Assembly: GCF_000003815.2 (NCBI RefSeq)
Contig: NC_049987.1
Span: 3,211,923 to 3,238,483 of the forward strand
DNA length: 26,561 nucleotides
From: Branchiostoma floridae
Lineage: Eukaryota; Chordata; Leptocardii; Amphioxiformes; Branchiostomatidae
Reading direction: 5' to 3'
In this document: positions 1 to 10,085 of the stretch, piece after piece
How positions within the stretch are numbered: position 1 is the first letter of the stretch
Layout: every line of letters starts with the position of its first letter
Made by a program: the position numbers and the translations under genes
The notes under the pieces: generated by a model
What the model was told of the DNA's origin: nothing
The model's input: only the letters and a program-made list of their open reading frames with translations
Database searches by the model: none

Positions 1-65
1 GAGGAGATCGTCGCTGTACATCTGTCACAAGATAAGACACGTACTCCACTGGCCGGCTGACTCCC

Positions 66-268
66 CTAGTGTACTATAGACTCTATTTGTCGACTTTCTA
101 CAATTAGGTCACCGATCCGCGGAGCCTGGTAGAGGCTAGTGGCAGAGATAGAGAGGGCCTGGAACGCCATGAAAAAGGCCACGGGATTTAATGATGTACT
201 TATTCCACTACGAAATGTCTTGCCTGGATTGGTGATTGGAGCATAAAATAATTCGGTTGCCTGACAGA
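66..268 (-). CDS. Candidate terminal exon, product unknown
   Basis: A good acceptor (CTTGTTTCAG, AG at 270-269) is followed by a frame open for 66 codons to TAG at 68-66. The peptide starts CQATELFYAPITNPGK and has a mixed, protein-like composition (for example NPVAFFMAFQALS). Only one splice site supports it. No AATAAA is seen before the window edge, and I recognise no domain. It could be the last exon of a gene starting at the orphan promoter at 2.5 kb, or chance. Confidence 0.25.
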
Positions 269-699
269 CTGAAACAAGACTATGGTGTGTGGTAATAATG
301 ATATTCCTATGTCTTTTTTCAAGTACACCTGTGTTGTCAAATGTGGGGTAACACAATTGGGAAAGACCTTCATCCGGTTCTCAGGAGGAAGGTTTTCCAA
401 AATTGCATTTCTATTTAAATGTCTAAATCTCCTTGCGGGAAATATAACTTTCTACATACGCGTGTTCAGTGTCCAAGAAAGTACAACATTAGTAGTGTGA
501 CGCTTTTCATGATGCTATTAATGTAGTGTAATAGTAATATTGTCAATATGTTGACATTCATTGTAGCATATCAGTTGAATACAAAACTAAAAACTTTGAT
601 AGGACCGCTGATTTTTGTGAGAACACGTTATTGAATCATCTCATTGTTTTATAGAGAATCGCTCCTAGGAACAGGGCCGTTATTAACGTTTAGCCGTTC

Positions 700-1165
700 T
701 GGTGGCACGAGGCTTTTAGCCGCGCCGACGTTACAAGGCTGTTGGCCGCGCTGCGCTGTGATACGGCGGCTTTTAACCGCGCTGCAGCTGGCGGCTTTTA
801 GCCGCGCTAGCTGCGACCGACGGCGCGCTGAAGGCACCGGCGGCTTTTAGCCGCGCTGAAGGCACCGGTAGCTTTTAACCGCGCTGAAGGCACCGGCGGC
901 TTTTAGCCGCGCTGTGACCGGCGGCTTTTAACCGCGCTGAAGGCACCGGTGGCTTTTAGCCGCGTTGAAGGCACCGGCGGCTTTTAGCCGCGCTGAAGAC
1001 ACCGGCGGCTTTTAGCCGCGCTGAAGGCACCGGCGGCTTTTAACCGCGCTGTGTCGGGCGGATTTTAGCCGCGCTAACGGCACCGGCGGCTTTTAACCGA
1101 CCTGTGACCGGCGGATTTTAGCCGCGCTGATGACCATCGGCGGCTTTTAGCCGCGCTGATGGCGA
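700..1165 (+). repeat. 28-bp minisatellite of short hairpins, about 15 units
   Basis: The unit is GGCGGCTTTTAGCCGCGCTG followed by AAGGCACC, with variants. Each unit core is an inverted repeat GCGGCT-TTT-AGCCGC. About 15 cores occur between 706 and 1155, some with AACCGC in place of AGCCGC. Local GC content is well above the flanks. Confidence 0.85.
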
Positions 1166-1489
1166 TTTATTATAGCATACTCAGCAGCTTCACTTTCAAC
1201 ATTTGGGTATCTTGAGGTTTGAAAATTCGAGACGAAAAAAGGGAACAAATTGGATTTTCCCCTTTAAATTTGGATCGTGTTTGAATCATCTTGGAACGGT
1301 TCTCGTCAACTGGTCCTTGTTGAAAAAGACAAATTTGTTTTTCGTTAAATCAGCTATGTCATCTTAAATGTACATACTAGAATAGTGAACAATTCAATGT
1401 ACAAAATAGTAAAAAAAAATTGAAATTGTTATTTAACACTAGATAGAGTCCACATGCTTTGTTAACATCACATTTAGCATTTAATAAAT

Positions 1490-1965
1490 GATACTTTTCT
1501 TACAAAATGTACAAATATTAATCGACGCATTTTTGTACTGTCCCTTCATTATGTCGTTCAGACAGAAGCATCGGAAATATGAATAAATTATGCAAATTAG
1601 TCAATACTTTGAATATGACCGATTGACTAACGATATGGGCGAAGTTTCAAGATACGGCGAAGAGTTTAGATTTCGCAATTTCCCTCCACGACAACAAAGC
1701 TACTGTGATCTATTTTTTTACAAATCCCTTTTCAAATATCCGAATACCTTAGGTAGATAATGTTGCATATTTGTTCCCCTTCATGCTATCTACCCCAAAC
1801 CTAAATCAAACAGTTACTACCGCTCGTGTCACCAATGATGGCAGTTAAACAAACAAATCGTAAGAACAACTATTGACAGGACTTGTTAAGCCGTGTGTGT
1901 GTGTGTGGCTAATTATGTCGTTTTGTCAACATATGGTCATATTCTCACGCATCAGTTTAAAATAG
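1490..1965 (+). repeat. Diverged direct repeat, copy 1
   Basis: It aligns with 3020-3445, for example ATGCAAATTRGYCAATA, CTTTTCAAATATCCG and the TATGTCGNNTTTNNNCATATG segment. It ends in a poly-GT stretch replacing the CGCGTGTACGCGTGG of copy 2. Both flank the orphan promoter at 2.5 kb. Confidence 0.55.
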
Positions 1966-2448
1966 TAAACTGCAGCAGATCTTGGTTTTACGCTAATATA
2001 TACAGTGATTGGGGCAAATAAATTTAACGTGGGAGTTTGTCACTAGAAAAATATTGCAGTCTTCATTTTCTCATGGTCTCTTTGGACAAGAAGGGCTTTC
2101 ATTTCAAATGAAACGTCTTCATTGTATCGATGCGCATCAAAGAAAAAAACTGATAAAGAACTCTATCAGTGCAAGGAATTTTTTCTTAATCAAAAGTGCA
2201 TCAATTAAGAGCTATGCTGGGTGATTCAGTGATTCTCGGTACTTTGCTGCAACTGAATCATAATACGCTGGCGGCACCTGAAGCTTTTAAAGGTCGGACT
2301 TACCTAAACGTTACGATTTAAAATAAAATCGCATTGTATCAAGAATGAATTCAAAGAATTTGTTTTTTAACGTGAATTCAAAATGTATGACTTGTTAATG
2401 TAGAGATTATATAAAAGTATAATTAAGAGAGAAGAAAATTGAACTCAC

Positions 2449-2527
2449 CGGAGTCCGCCCTGTGTCCGAAACTTTGTGGTAGTCTCGCCGAAGTGTGCCG
2501 ACTATTTATGGCCTCAACGCAAGGTCA
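2449..2527 (-). promoter_or_regulatory. Orphan paralogous promoter and first exon
   Basis: Minus-strand order: GCAAGGTCA half-site complement (2519-2527), TATA-like ATAAATA (2509-2503), the motif GAGACTACCACAAA (about 2487-2474), then donor GTGAGT at 2448-2443. Layout and sequence match the promoter/first exon of the secreted-protein gene at 17042-17169. No copy of the signal-peptide exon is visible between 1 and 2440, so this is either a decayed copy or the promoter of a gene that has diverged or continues outside the window. Confidence 0.5.
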
Positions 2528-2820
2528 TTTCTTACGTATCTAGGCCATGTGGATTTCATTATATGGATGACATCTTCTGGGAACTGAAAAACTGATGTGA
2601 GCCTTTCGAATAAAAACGTTTGGCCAAAACGGTTGCCTTAATCATAAAATCTAAGTGGTCAGGAAGTTTGAACAAATCACTAAACACACAGAGTGTGGTA
2701 TATCGAACAATAGATTTTTTTGTTCTTTTATATATCTTCTTCTCTGACTTAGGTATCTATTTTGCATTCTATGCCATTTGTATCCGTTTTGCGATATTTT
2801 CTTTATTTTCAAATTGCGGT

Positions 2821-2844
2821 GTATATATATATATATATATATGT
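2821..2844. repeat. AT microsatellite
   Basis: Uninterrupted TA dinucleotides. Confidence 0.9.
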
Positions 2845-3019
2845 GATCGATCATTTTATAACATGGTGTACACAAGTTCTCTCTTGTTCGAGTAGCAAGT
2901 TTACATGAATGGTTCTTTATAATAGTACTTGAGTTCTAACGAAAGGTTTTAATAGATGTATTCCTAGAAATCAAGGATGTAATCGAAGGGGCTTTTCATG
3001 TTCAATGTAGGCATGATAA

Positions 3020-3565
3020 ACATGTCCGTTTTACAGTTTCGCGTTATGCATTTAACAAACATATTGAGGAAAGCAGGGCAAGAACAAAAATCATGCAAAT
3101 TGGCCAATAATTTGTATGCATGTTGAAAAAATGCTGTTGGATCGTGTCCCTTTATTATTAGCTTTCATGATTTCTCTGTACGTGACAACAAGGCTAAAAT
3201 CTATTTTTGCCAATCTCTTTTCAAATATCCGGATATCGCGTGTAGATGATTTTATTTGTTCCTCCTCTCTACCACCACAAACTTAAATAAAACTGTGACT
3301 GCCACGTGTGTCATCTGTGGTGTCAGCTAATCAAAAGTAAGCAAAAATTTAAAGGGCCAATAACATGACCTGGAAGGACGCGCGTGTACGCGTGGTTATT
3401 TATGTCGCCTTTTCGCCATATGTACATCTTCCCACGTGCTAATTTTGAACGGTTCACAGCTATGCCTTTGGTTTATTACCTCCGGAGAGGAGGTTCACCT
3501 TAGACGGGGTCAACGAGGCTGTCGCTGCGATATTTCAATATCCTTTGGACGGATTTGATACTCTG
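3020..3565 (+). repeat. Diverged direct repeat copy 2 plus dispersed repeat R1
   Basis: The first part matches 1490-1965. From 3370 it carries repeat R1: CGCGTGTACGCGTGGTTATT, CATATGTACATCTTCCCAC, a hairpin ACCTCCGGAGAGGAGGT and CCTTTGGACGGATTTG. R1 recurs at 17283-17490 and, inverted, at 8686-8745 and 20538-20600. Confidence 0.6.
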
Positions 3566-4533
3566 TGACCGGAGCGTAAACTATGCCGACAGAGTATTGT
3601 GATCGGTGAATGTGATGAGTGTTCGTATCTGTATCTCTATGTTTTGTTTTGTTTGCCGCATTCGTATGTAGTTTGACATGTCTGAACTCAGTTACGAGAT
3701 GATTCACGTTCTTTTTTTTCGCGGTAGTGGTTGTTATAATCAGTGTAATGATTTCAGATATCACCCCTACGTCTCTCGGTATATTGGTCCAGGTCTGCGT
3801 TATCTCTGCGCATTAGGCGTTGAGGTAATTTGGTATTGACAAGCAGATGTTGCGTGATGTTCTCTGATCGTTTTGTGCGCACCGTGTTGTCAGATGTTCC
3901 ATGTTTATCAGTGATTTCGTTAAGACAGTTTGTCTTTATTTGCATGTTTGGAACTGTTAATATCATCGGCTTGTTACCAGTATTATCGTCATGTGAATGT
4001 CATGTAAATTCTTCTTGTCTGCTGTCCGTCGTTATTTGTATGTTTTGGACCGTTAATATCACGGCATGAGCTGTTATGTAAGAACAGTTGTCGCCACAGA
4101 GGAATCCCTAAACAGTTAGACACTGGCTTACTAGCACATTGCATTGGTCAGTTCCAGTGGTAAAACAAACAAATACAAACTTTGTCCTAGTAAGCTATCA
4201 GTAATATTAGGGCTTCGTTTTCGTTCCTGTTTGTCGTTATTTGTCTGTATGGGACTGTCCATTGCGGCGGAAATTATAAATACGTCACAGAGTATGTTAC
4301 CTATGGTAACTTGTTTGTATTGTGACATGTCGGTACAGTAGTTACTGAGGTCCCGGTGATGCACAGTTATTTTGTCCATAATAACAACATTTTCTGGTGC
4401 TGTAGATTGTAAATTGATTTTTTTGCAAGTTGCATCATTTAAGTTTTTGTATTTTGTATTCACACTTTTTTGAATTCTAGACTGCATTGTCATTGTACTT
4501 GCGTAGTGTCATAGTCTGTATAGACTGACGGAC
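3566..4533. other. Stretch without a gene; degenerate 30-bp motif
   Basis: A motif like GTCGTTATTTGTATGTTTGG plus GACYGTTAATATC occurs near 3929, 4029 and 4234. Open frames on both strands here (for example 4131-4493) have no other support. Confidence 0.4.
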
Positions 4534-4719
<186 letters not shown>

Positions 4720-4984
4720 TTGTAAAACGACAGCTCAATCTTGAAGGTCATTGAGAGCAGTTTAGTCCAGCTTATAATTATCATTAGTTGCCTTGAACAG
4801 CCTAGAGCTAAAAGCCAGTTATAAATTGTATAAGGGTCTAGTTCAATTACAAATGATGTAAGATATTTAGCTATATCATTTTCCTTATTGAAATAGGTTC
4901 AAGTCCATCTGACATCTTGTTGCCGCATAATGAAGTATGAACGTTGCATGTTGTAGCATGACGAGATTGTTTTAATTTGCCAAC

Positions 4985-5250
4985 TAAACATTGTATACGC
5001 TTATGTTTAGTACCCATTGAGTGGCGTATAATGGTTAGTGCATTCGTCAAAGAATTTAAAGCTTAAGTGCCTGGGTTAGAATCCTCCCGAAATGTCACCA
5101 GTGCTGTATTCCTCATTCCACCAAGGGGAAACACATGGGTTTGGGGAGGTGAGACAGTAGAATGTAGCGCTCTACCTTCCAATGCCTTGCCCTAGACACA
5201 TTGAATGATAGCCCTACGGTCTCAAAATGCTATTGGGCTACGTTTATCAC
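4985..5250 (+). mobile_element. tRNA-derived SINE, internally deleted
   Basis: The head has an A-box-like GTGGCGTATAATGGTTAGTG (5021-5040) and a B box GGGTTAGAATCC (5073-5084). A tail (GCGCTCTACCTTCCAATGCCTTGCCC and on) is shared with 20420-20512. Relative to that copy it lacks about 30 bases around CCCTTGGGAAAG. It also serves as the empty-site reference for the TIR element inserted in the other copy. Confidence 0.65.
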
Positions 5251-5279
5251 AGCACGAAATCTGGTATTTAAGCAAACGT

Positions 5280-5740
5280 AAACGCGACGTTTCTGCACCC
5301 TTTCCGCAACTTAACGACTTCTTTCCGTGAACGTAAAGATTCCCTTTAATGTTACCTTTACGTTGGCACTTATAGGTACGGTTCTGCACTTCTTCACGTG
5401 CCTTTCCGCAACTATTAGACGCTTAAAGGCGTCGTTAATAACAGTATTTCCATATCCTTTACGGGCGGAAAGCGTGCGTTTCTTAAGACTTTTCCGTGAT
5501 CTTTTGACCACCTTTACACTCGATTTCCGTTACGATTTCCCCCACGTTTATGTGTCGTTCACACAGCCTGAAAGGTACGTGAAGATGTGCAGAAACGTAC
5601 CTATTCGAACGCTTTCCGTGATTTTTTTCTTGGACTATAGTTGTCGTTTATATTTAGTAAAGGCGGCGTAAGTTTAAACCTTTCCGCATCTTTATGTTGG
5701 TTTTATGTGTTTTGTGTGACTTAACGTTCCGCACCATGTG
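5280..5740 (+). repeat. Degenerate CTTTCCG/TTTACG-rich repeat
   Basis: TTTCCG occurs at roughly 5300, 5324, 5404, 5490, 5525, 5609 and 5681, with CGGAAAG near 5467, mixed with CTTTACG/AACGTAAA. It looks like a decayed short tandem repeat built on a CTTTCCGTTAC-type motif. The complementary form GTAACGGAAA recurs in 6900-8680. Confidence 0.5.
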
Positions 5741-6450
5741 CATTGGATATGCATGTCTCATTTGGTTCGAATCATACCTACAAGGTACCTGAGGCTTCTT
5801 CGTCTAGACTATCTTTTAATTTTTATTGTGGACTTGGTTTGGTCGACCGAGGGAACAATCGGTGTATAATAGCCATACACGAATCTCCGCTACATTCAAG
5901 TCCACAATTTGGAGTCCAGTGTCGGGCGATACGACTGGAAAGACGTCATTTCAAGCACCATTTAGTTCCATCTTGTCATCACAGTAGGAAAATCCGCTGC
6001 CGGATTCCCGAGGATGGGCACTGTTTCGTGATGGCCGTGCTCTCCATGTAGTCTCCGCCAGCTGATGCTGGTCGACACAATCTTGAATTCACCCTGAGTT
6101 GTGCCCCGTTGAAGACTCTCCAGCATACTCCGAGTCTCCTAGTATTCGTTCCGCCTTGTAGTTCCGTCGGAATCCATATGCGGCAAGACCACACCGATAA
6201 TCCGTGTGTTGAAACGGGTCCAACGTTCCTTCGTGACTTGTCCCGAAACAGACGCCCTGCAAACTGGTTTCTTCTATAAATTCTGGCATATTCGTTAGGT
6301 TTAAAAAACCCACTCTTGTTTGTCATTGGATAACGTCCCATCACATGACACACGTGAACATCTTCTGGGAGCTGTTAATTAGAAATTCAATGCCGCATTG
6401 TTCGTTATTCATAGTTGACGGCGAATAAATTTGAATTTGAAAAAAACACC
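5741..6450. other. Stretch with overlapping open frames, no recognised gene
   Basis: Two minus-strand frames overlap (5979-6353 and 6089-6313), and a plus frame lies at 5743-6051. Composition is more GC-rich and protein-like than the flanks, and on the plus strand AATAAA at 6424-6429 is followed by A7. It may be a decayed coding or retroposed fragment. Confidence 0.3.
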
Positions 6451-6829
6451 ATCCTCTTGGTACGCTGTTAAGCCTAGGTTTAGCTAAATGCAACAACTGC
6501 TACCACACTAGAAAATACCAGCCTTTCTGGGAGAACATGATTACTTGTAGATAAAAATGTTCTTCTAGACAAGGAGCTAAGAAAGTTTTTTTTTCACATT
6601 ATATGAACTGAGAACGGCAAACCCGACCATCGCTATATTCCCATGCATACGTTTATACCGGGAAGTGAGGACGCTATGTCGTCGGGATGCCAAGCTGCAG
6701 GGCACAGCCATCCGGGAGCGACAGACTGGGCAGGTCGCCCAGTGCTAGTCCTCTTACCCTGACGGGGGCATGTACGCAGTGCTCCCGGCGACTGTTCCTT
6801 CTTTTCAACATGGAAGTTTAATATTTAAC

Positions 6830-8330
6830 CTCCTTGCTTTCAACGCTACCTCTCGGACATCTTTTTCTGTAACTATCAATCTCCACCTCTGTAAAGTAAG
6901 TTCAGAGAGTTGTCTGTAAAGTAAGCTCAAAGGTAACGGAACGATATCGGTAACATACGATACTACTGGAAAAAAATAAACGCTACATTTCCGACATCTT
7001 TCTTGCACCTGTACATAGACCCTTTTTATGTAAAGTGAGCTCAATGGTAACGGAAATCATCGGAAAGATACCATCTGTTATATTTATGATTTCACCCGTG
7101 AGGATAATTTGATTTTCCTGGTTTCGTCAAACACGCTAACACAGAAAGAGTTATTCAGGCGGGGCCGCTGTTTTATAGAGGAGCGCATCTGGTATATTAA
7201 GCAGAAAATACTCGTTATTTGGGAAAAGCAATGCCTCTTCTTAGAATAATGATAAACGCTATCTTTCCGACATCTTTTTTCCACCTATACATAAAAGGGG
7301 GGAGGTTTTAAGCCTCCCCCCCCCCCTTTTATGTAAAGTCAGCTCAAATGTAACGGAATGACGTCGGAAAGATTGTATCTGTTATATGTTGGTTTCACAC
7401 GGGAGGAGATTTTCTTTTCTTAGTTAACTAAACACGCTAAATAACACGGAGGGAGCGCTCATTTGAAGCCACTGTTTTAGTGAAAGGCGCATGTGGTATA
7501 TTGAGCAGAAAATACTCGTAATTTGGGAAATCTTCTTAGAATAATGATCAACGCTACCTTTCCGACATCTTTTTTCCACCTATACATAAAAGTGGGGAGG
7601 TTTGCTTAAACCTCCCCCCTTTTATGTAAAGTCAGCTCAAATGTAACGGAATGACGTCGGAAAGATTGTACCTGTTATATGTACCGGTAGGTTTCACACT
7701 GGAGGAGATTTTCTTTTCTTAGTTAACTAAACACGCTAAATAACACAGCGGAAGTTATTCATTTGAAGCCACTGCTTCAGTGAAAGGCGCATGTGGTATA
7801 TTGTGTAGAAAATACTCGTAATTTGGGAAAAGCAATGCCTCTTCTTAGAATAATGATAAACGCTATACCTTTCCGACATCTTTTTTCCACCTATACATAA
7901 AAGGGGGGAGGTTTGCTTAAACCTCCCCCTTTTTATGTAAAGTCGGCTCAAATGTAACGGAATGACGTCGGAAAGATTGTATATGTTATATGTTTGGTGC
8001 ACACGGGAGGAGATTTTCTTTTCTTAGTTAAACTAAACACACTAACGCAGCAGGAGCTATTCATGGTCATTTAAAGCCGCTGCCTTAGTGAAAGACGTAT
8101 GTGGTATATTGAGCGGGAAATACTCTTAATTTGGCAAAAGCAATGCCTCTTCTAAAAAAAAAGATAAAAGCTACCATTCTGATCTTTTTTTGCACCTATA
8201 CATAAGATGGGGGATGTCTCCATAGACCTATACTAATAGGAGTAAGAAAAATGAGATGAAATGTAACGGAAATGCAATGAAAAGATATTATCTCCTATAT
8301 GTAATTTCCACCTTTAATCGAGAACTACGA
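6830..8330 (+). repeat. Tandem array of about 300-bp units, each with a long palindrome
   Basis: Five to six diverged units. Palindrome starts are at about 7014 (degenerate), 7290, 7585, 7896 and 8201 (degenerate). In good units CTTTCCGACATC, CATAAAAGGGGGGAGG, a short loop, CCTCCCCCTTTTATG and GACGTCGGAAAG form one inverted repeat. The linker holds AAACACGCTAA and GAAAATACTCGTAATTTGGG. No reading frame is conserved between units. Confidence 0.8.
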
Positions 8331-8339
8331 AAATAAAAA

Positions 8340-8685
8340 AAAGGCGAAGTTTAACTGATTGTATGTGAACATATCGTCGGTTCAAAGCCTGTAGGTGTTT
8401 TTTTTTTGTACATAAGCAATATCCGTTTCATCTATACGGCACATATAAGGATGCTTAAAGGTTATGTAAATATATCACATGTATTTAATTTGCCTTAACG
8501 AATACGGAAAGGTTACTGAAATGTAAAACCATGGTTTCCGTGGTCTTTACGATACCGTGAACTGTGCGGAAATATTTTCCCATCTTTAGGCTACATTTAA
8601 GTATTTCGGAAAGTAGGCTTAAATATTCGTTTTCGTGCTGTGTATATTTAACCTTTACCCTTCAATTCAGTTGCAGATAACATGT
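8340..8685. other. Stretch without a gene
   Basis: Contains a T run at 8398-8407 and scattered GGTTTCCG, CGGAAA and TTTCGGAAAG words related to the CTTTCCG repeat. No splice-supported frame seen. Confidence 0.5.
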
Positions 8686-8745
8686 GAGAAAGTGAACATA
8701 CGGAGTAGATACGACATAAATACACGCGCGGTCTAAAAGGTCATG
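8686..8745 (-). repeat. Dispersed repeat R1, inverted fragment
   Basis: The reverse complement reads ACCGCGCGTGTATTTATGTC then TATGTTCACTTTCTCACATG, matching the 5' part of R1. It stops before the ACCTCC hairpin. Confidence 0.5.
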
Positions 8746-8824
8746 TCAACACCCGTCCTTGGGTTTCGGTTGTTACCTGCATGTAATGCAGGTATAGTTT
8801 TCAGTAGCATGGGAGTGTGTGAAA

Positions 8825-9290
8825 GGGGCTTTTCCGGCGCTATATCTCCAGAAAAAAATCGTGCGATCGCAATCATTTTTGTTACATGGATTGGTGGTGG
8901 TTACCTGATACTCTGGTTTGATTTTAGGGCCTCCTGGTGTTTGAACTTGACATTTGAGGTTGGATTTTGCCTACGGAAGGGACGTTTCCGGCGCTGTATC
9001 TCCTGATCGTAAAGCACCATTGCGATGATTCTTGGTACATGTGTTGGTGTTGGTTGCCTAATGCTCAGGTTTGATTTGGGGCCCTTGTGTTTGAACTTGA
9101 CACTTGGGTTTGTGTGTGCATTGGGCGTTTCCGGCGCTGCTTTGTGCGATTACAATGATTATTTAGGTACATGGGATGGTGTTGGTGTGCTGGCGGTCAG
9201 GCTTGATTTTGGGCTTCCCAGCGCATGAACCTTATACTGAAGGTTGACCCTGTTTTGTGTGGTTGGGGCGTCCCCACCAATATCTTCTTG
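8825..9290 (+). repeat. 145-155-bp tandem repeat, three units
   Basis: Units start with GTTTCCGGCGCT near 8829, 8982 and 9126. Each contains TACATG-GATGGTGKTGGT, CTSDGGTTTGATTTTGGGSC and TTTGAACTTGACA. A more degenerate relative lies at 9700-9800 (GCAATGAAATTTGGTACACG). Confidence 0.75.
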
Positions 9291-10085
9291 GTTGTGAGTT
9301 GGCTGGGCTAGGGTTTTGGTTGCCGTGTGATTGATCGATATTAGTTTACATATTATGGAACTCTCTTCTGTGTTGCAGGAGCTTATGCCACCTTCAATGT
9401 ATCAGGTTACTTTGTGTCTCCTGTTTTAGTGGCAACAGTGTCTCCTGCCAGATGACATATGTCAGGTTTCCTTACTCTGTTGCTGTATTGGTCAGGTATA
9501 ATTTGTGTTTTCCTATTAGTCTTTGTGGTGAAGCTAGGCCGCTGGCATAATGTGGATCGGCAATTGCTTGGGCTATCCACATACCAAACAAAGTCCGTTG
9601 ATAGGTTATTAACTTATAACCTATATCACATGAAGGTAATGTTTTACAGAGTGTGTGTACATATGTTTGTTCTGGGTACATACATTCAGAACGTTACGCA
9701 ATATTGCAATGAAATTTGGTACACGCGTTTGTGTTGTTGACCCGAAAATAAGGTCTGCTTTTGGCGTCCTGGTGTTTGGCCTTGGTACTGCAGCTGGAAT
9801 TCCTTTATTTGTATCTTTGGGCATGCTGTGATCTTGATTTATTGGTGATACATAAATCGTAATGTATGGTGGAAGTGGTATTCTGGCAGTAAAAACCTGT
9901 GGGCTATGCCATTCACCAATAAAGATACGTATGTATGTTTATTTGCGTGTATGGATTTTGTGGTCATCAAAACTTAAGAACCTTTGGCATATAACAGACA
10001 AATGTAATTGAAAGGACTAAATATTCCGCGAAAGTATAAGGTTAACGAACTCTTCTTCTTGTCGAAAGATTGAAACAGAATCTGG
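9290..10085. other. Stretch without a gene
   Basis: Includes an acceptor-like CTCTTCTGTGTTGCAG at 9361-9379, a short-period repeat around TGTCTCCTG (9415-9450), and a decayed unit of the preceding tandem repeat at 9700-9800. No convincing exon. Confidence 0.4.

Noticed and set aside
1-60. Frame open from the first base to TGA at 58-60 as the end of an exon
   Set aside because: Only 19 codons, with no visible acceptor or poly(A) signal.
700-1165. CRISPR array
   Set aside because: Units are contiguous minisatellite copies with no unique spacers, in eukaryotic DNA.
5979-6353. Overlapping minus-strand frames as a gene
   Set aside because: Two frames overlap without a clear start, splice site or recognisable domain; kept only as an unassigned stretch.
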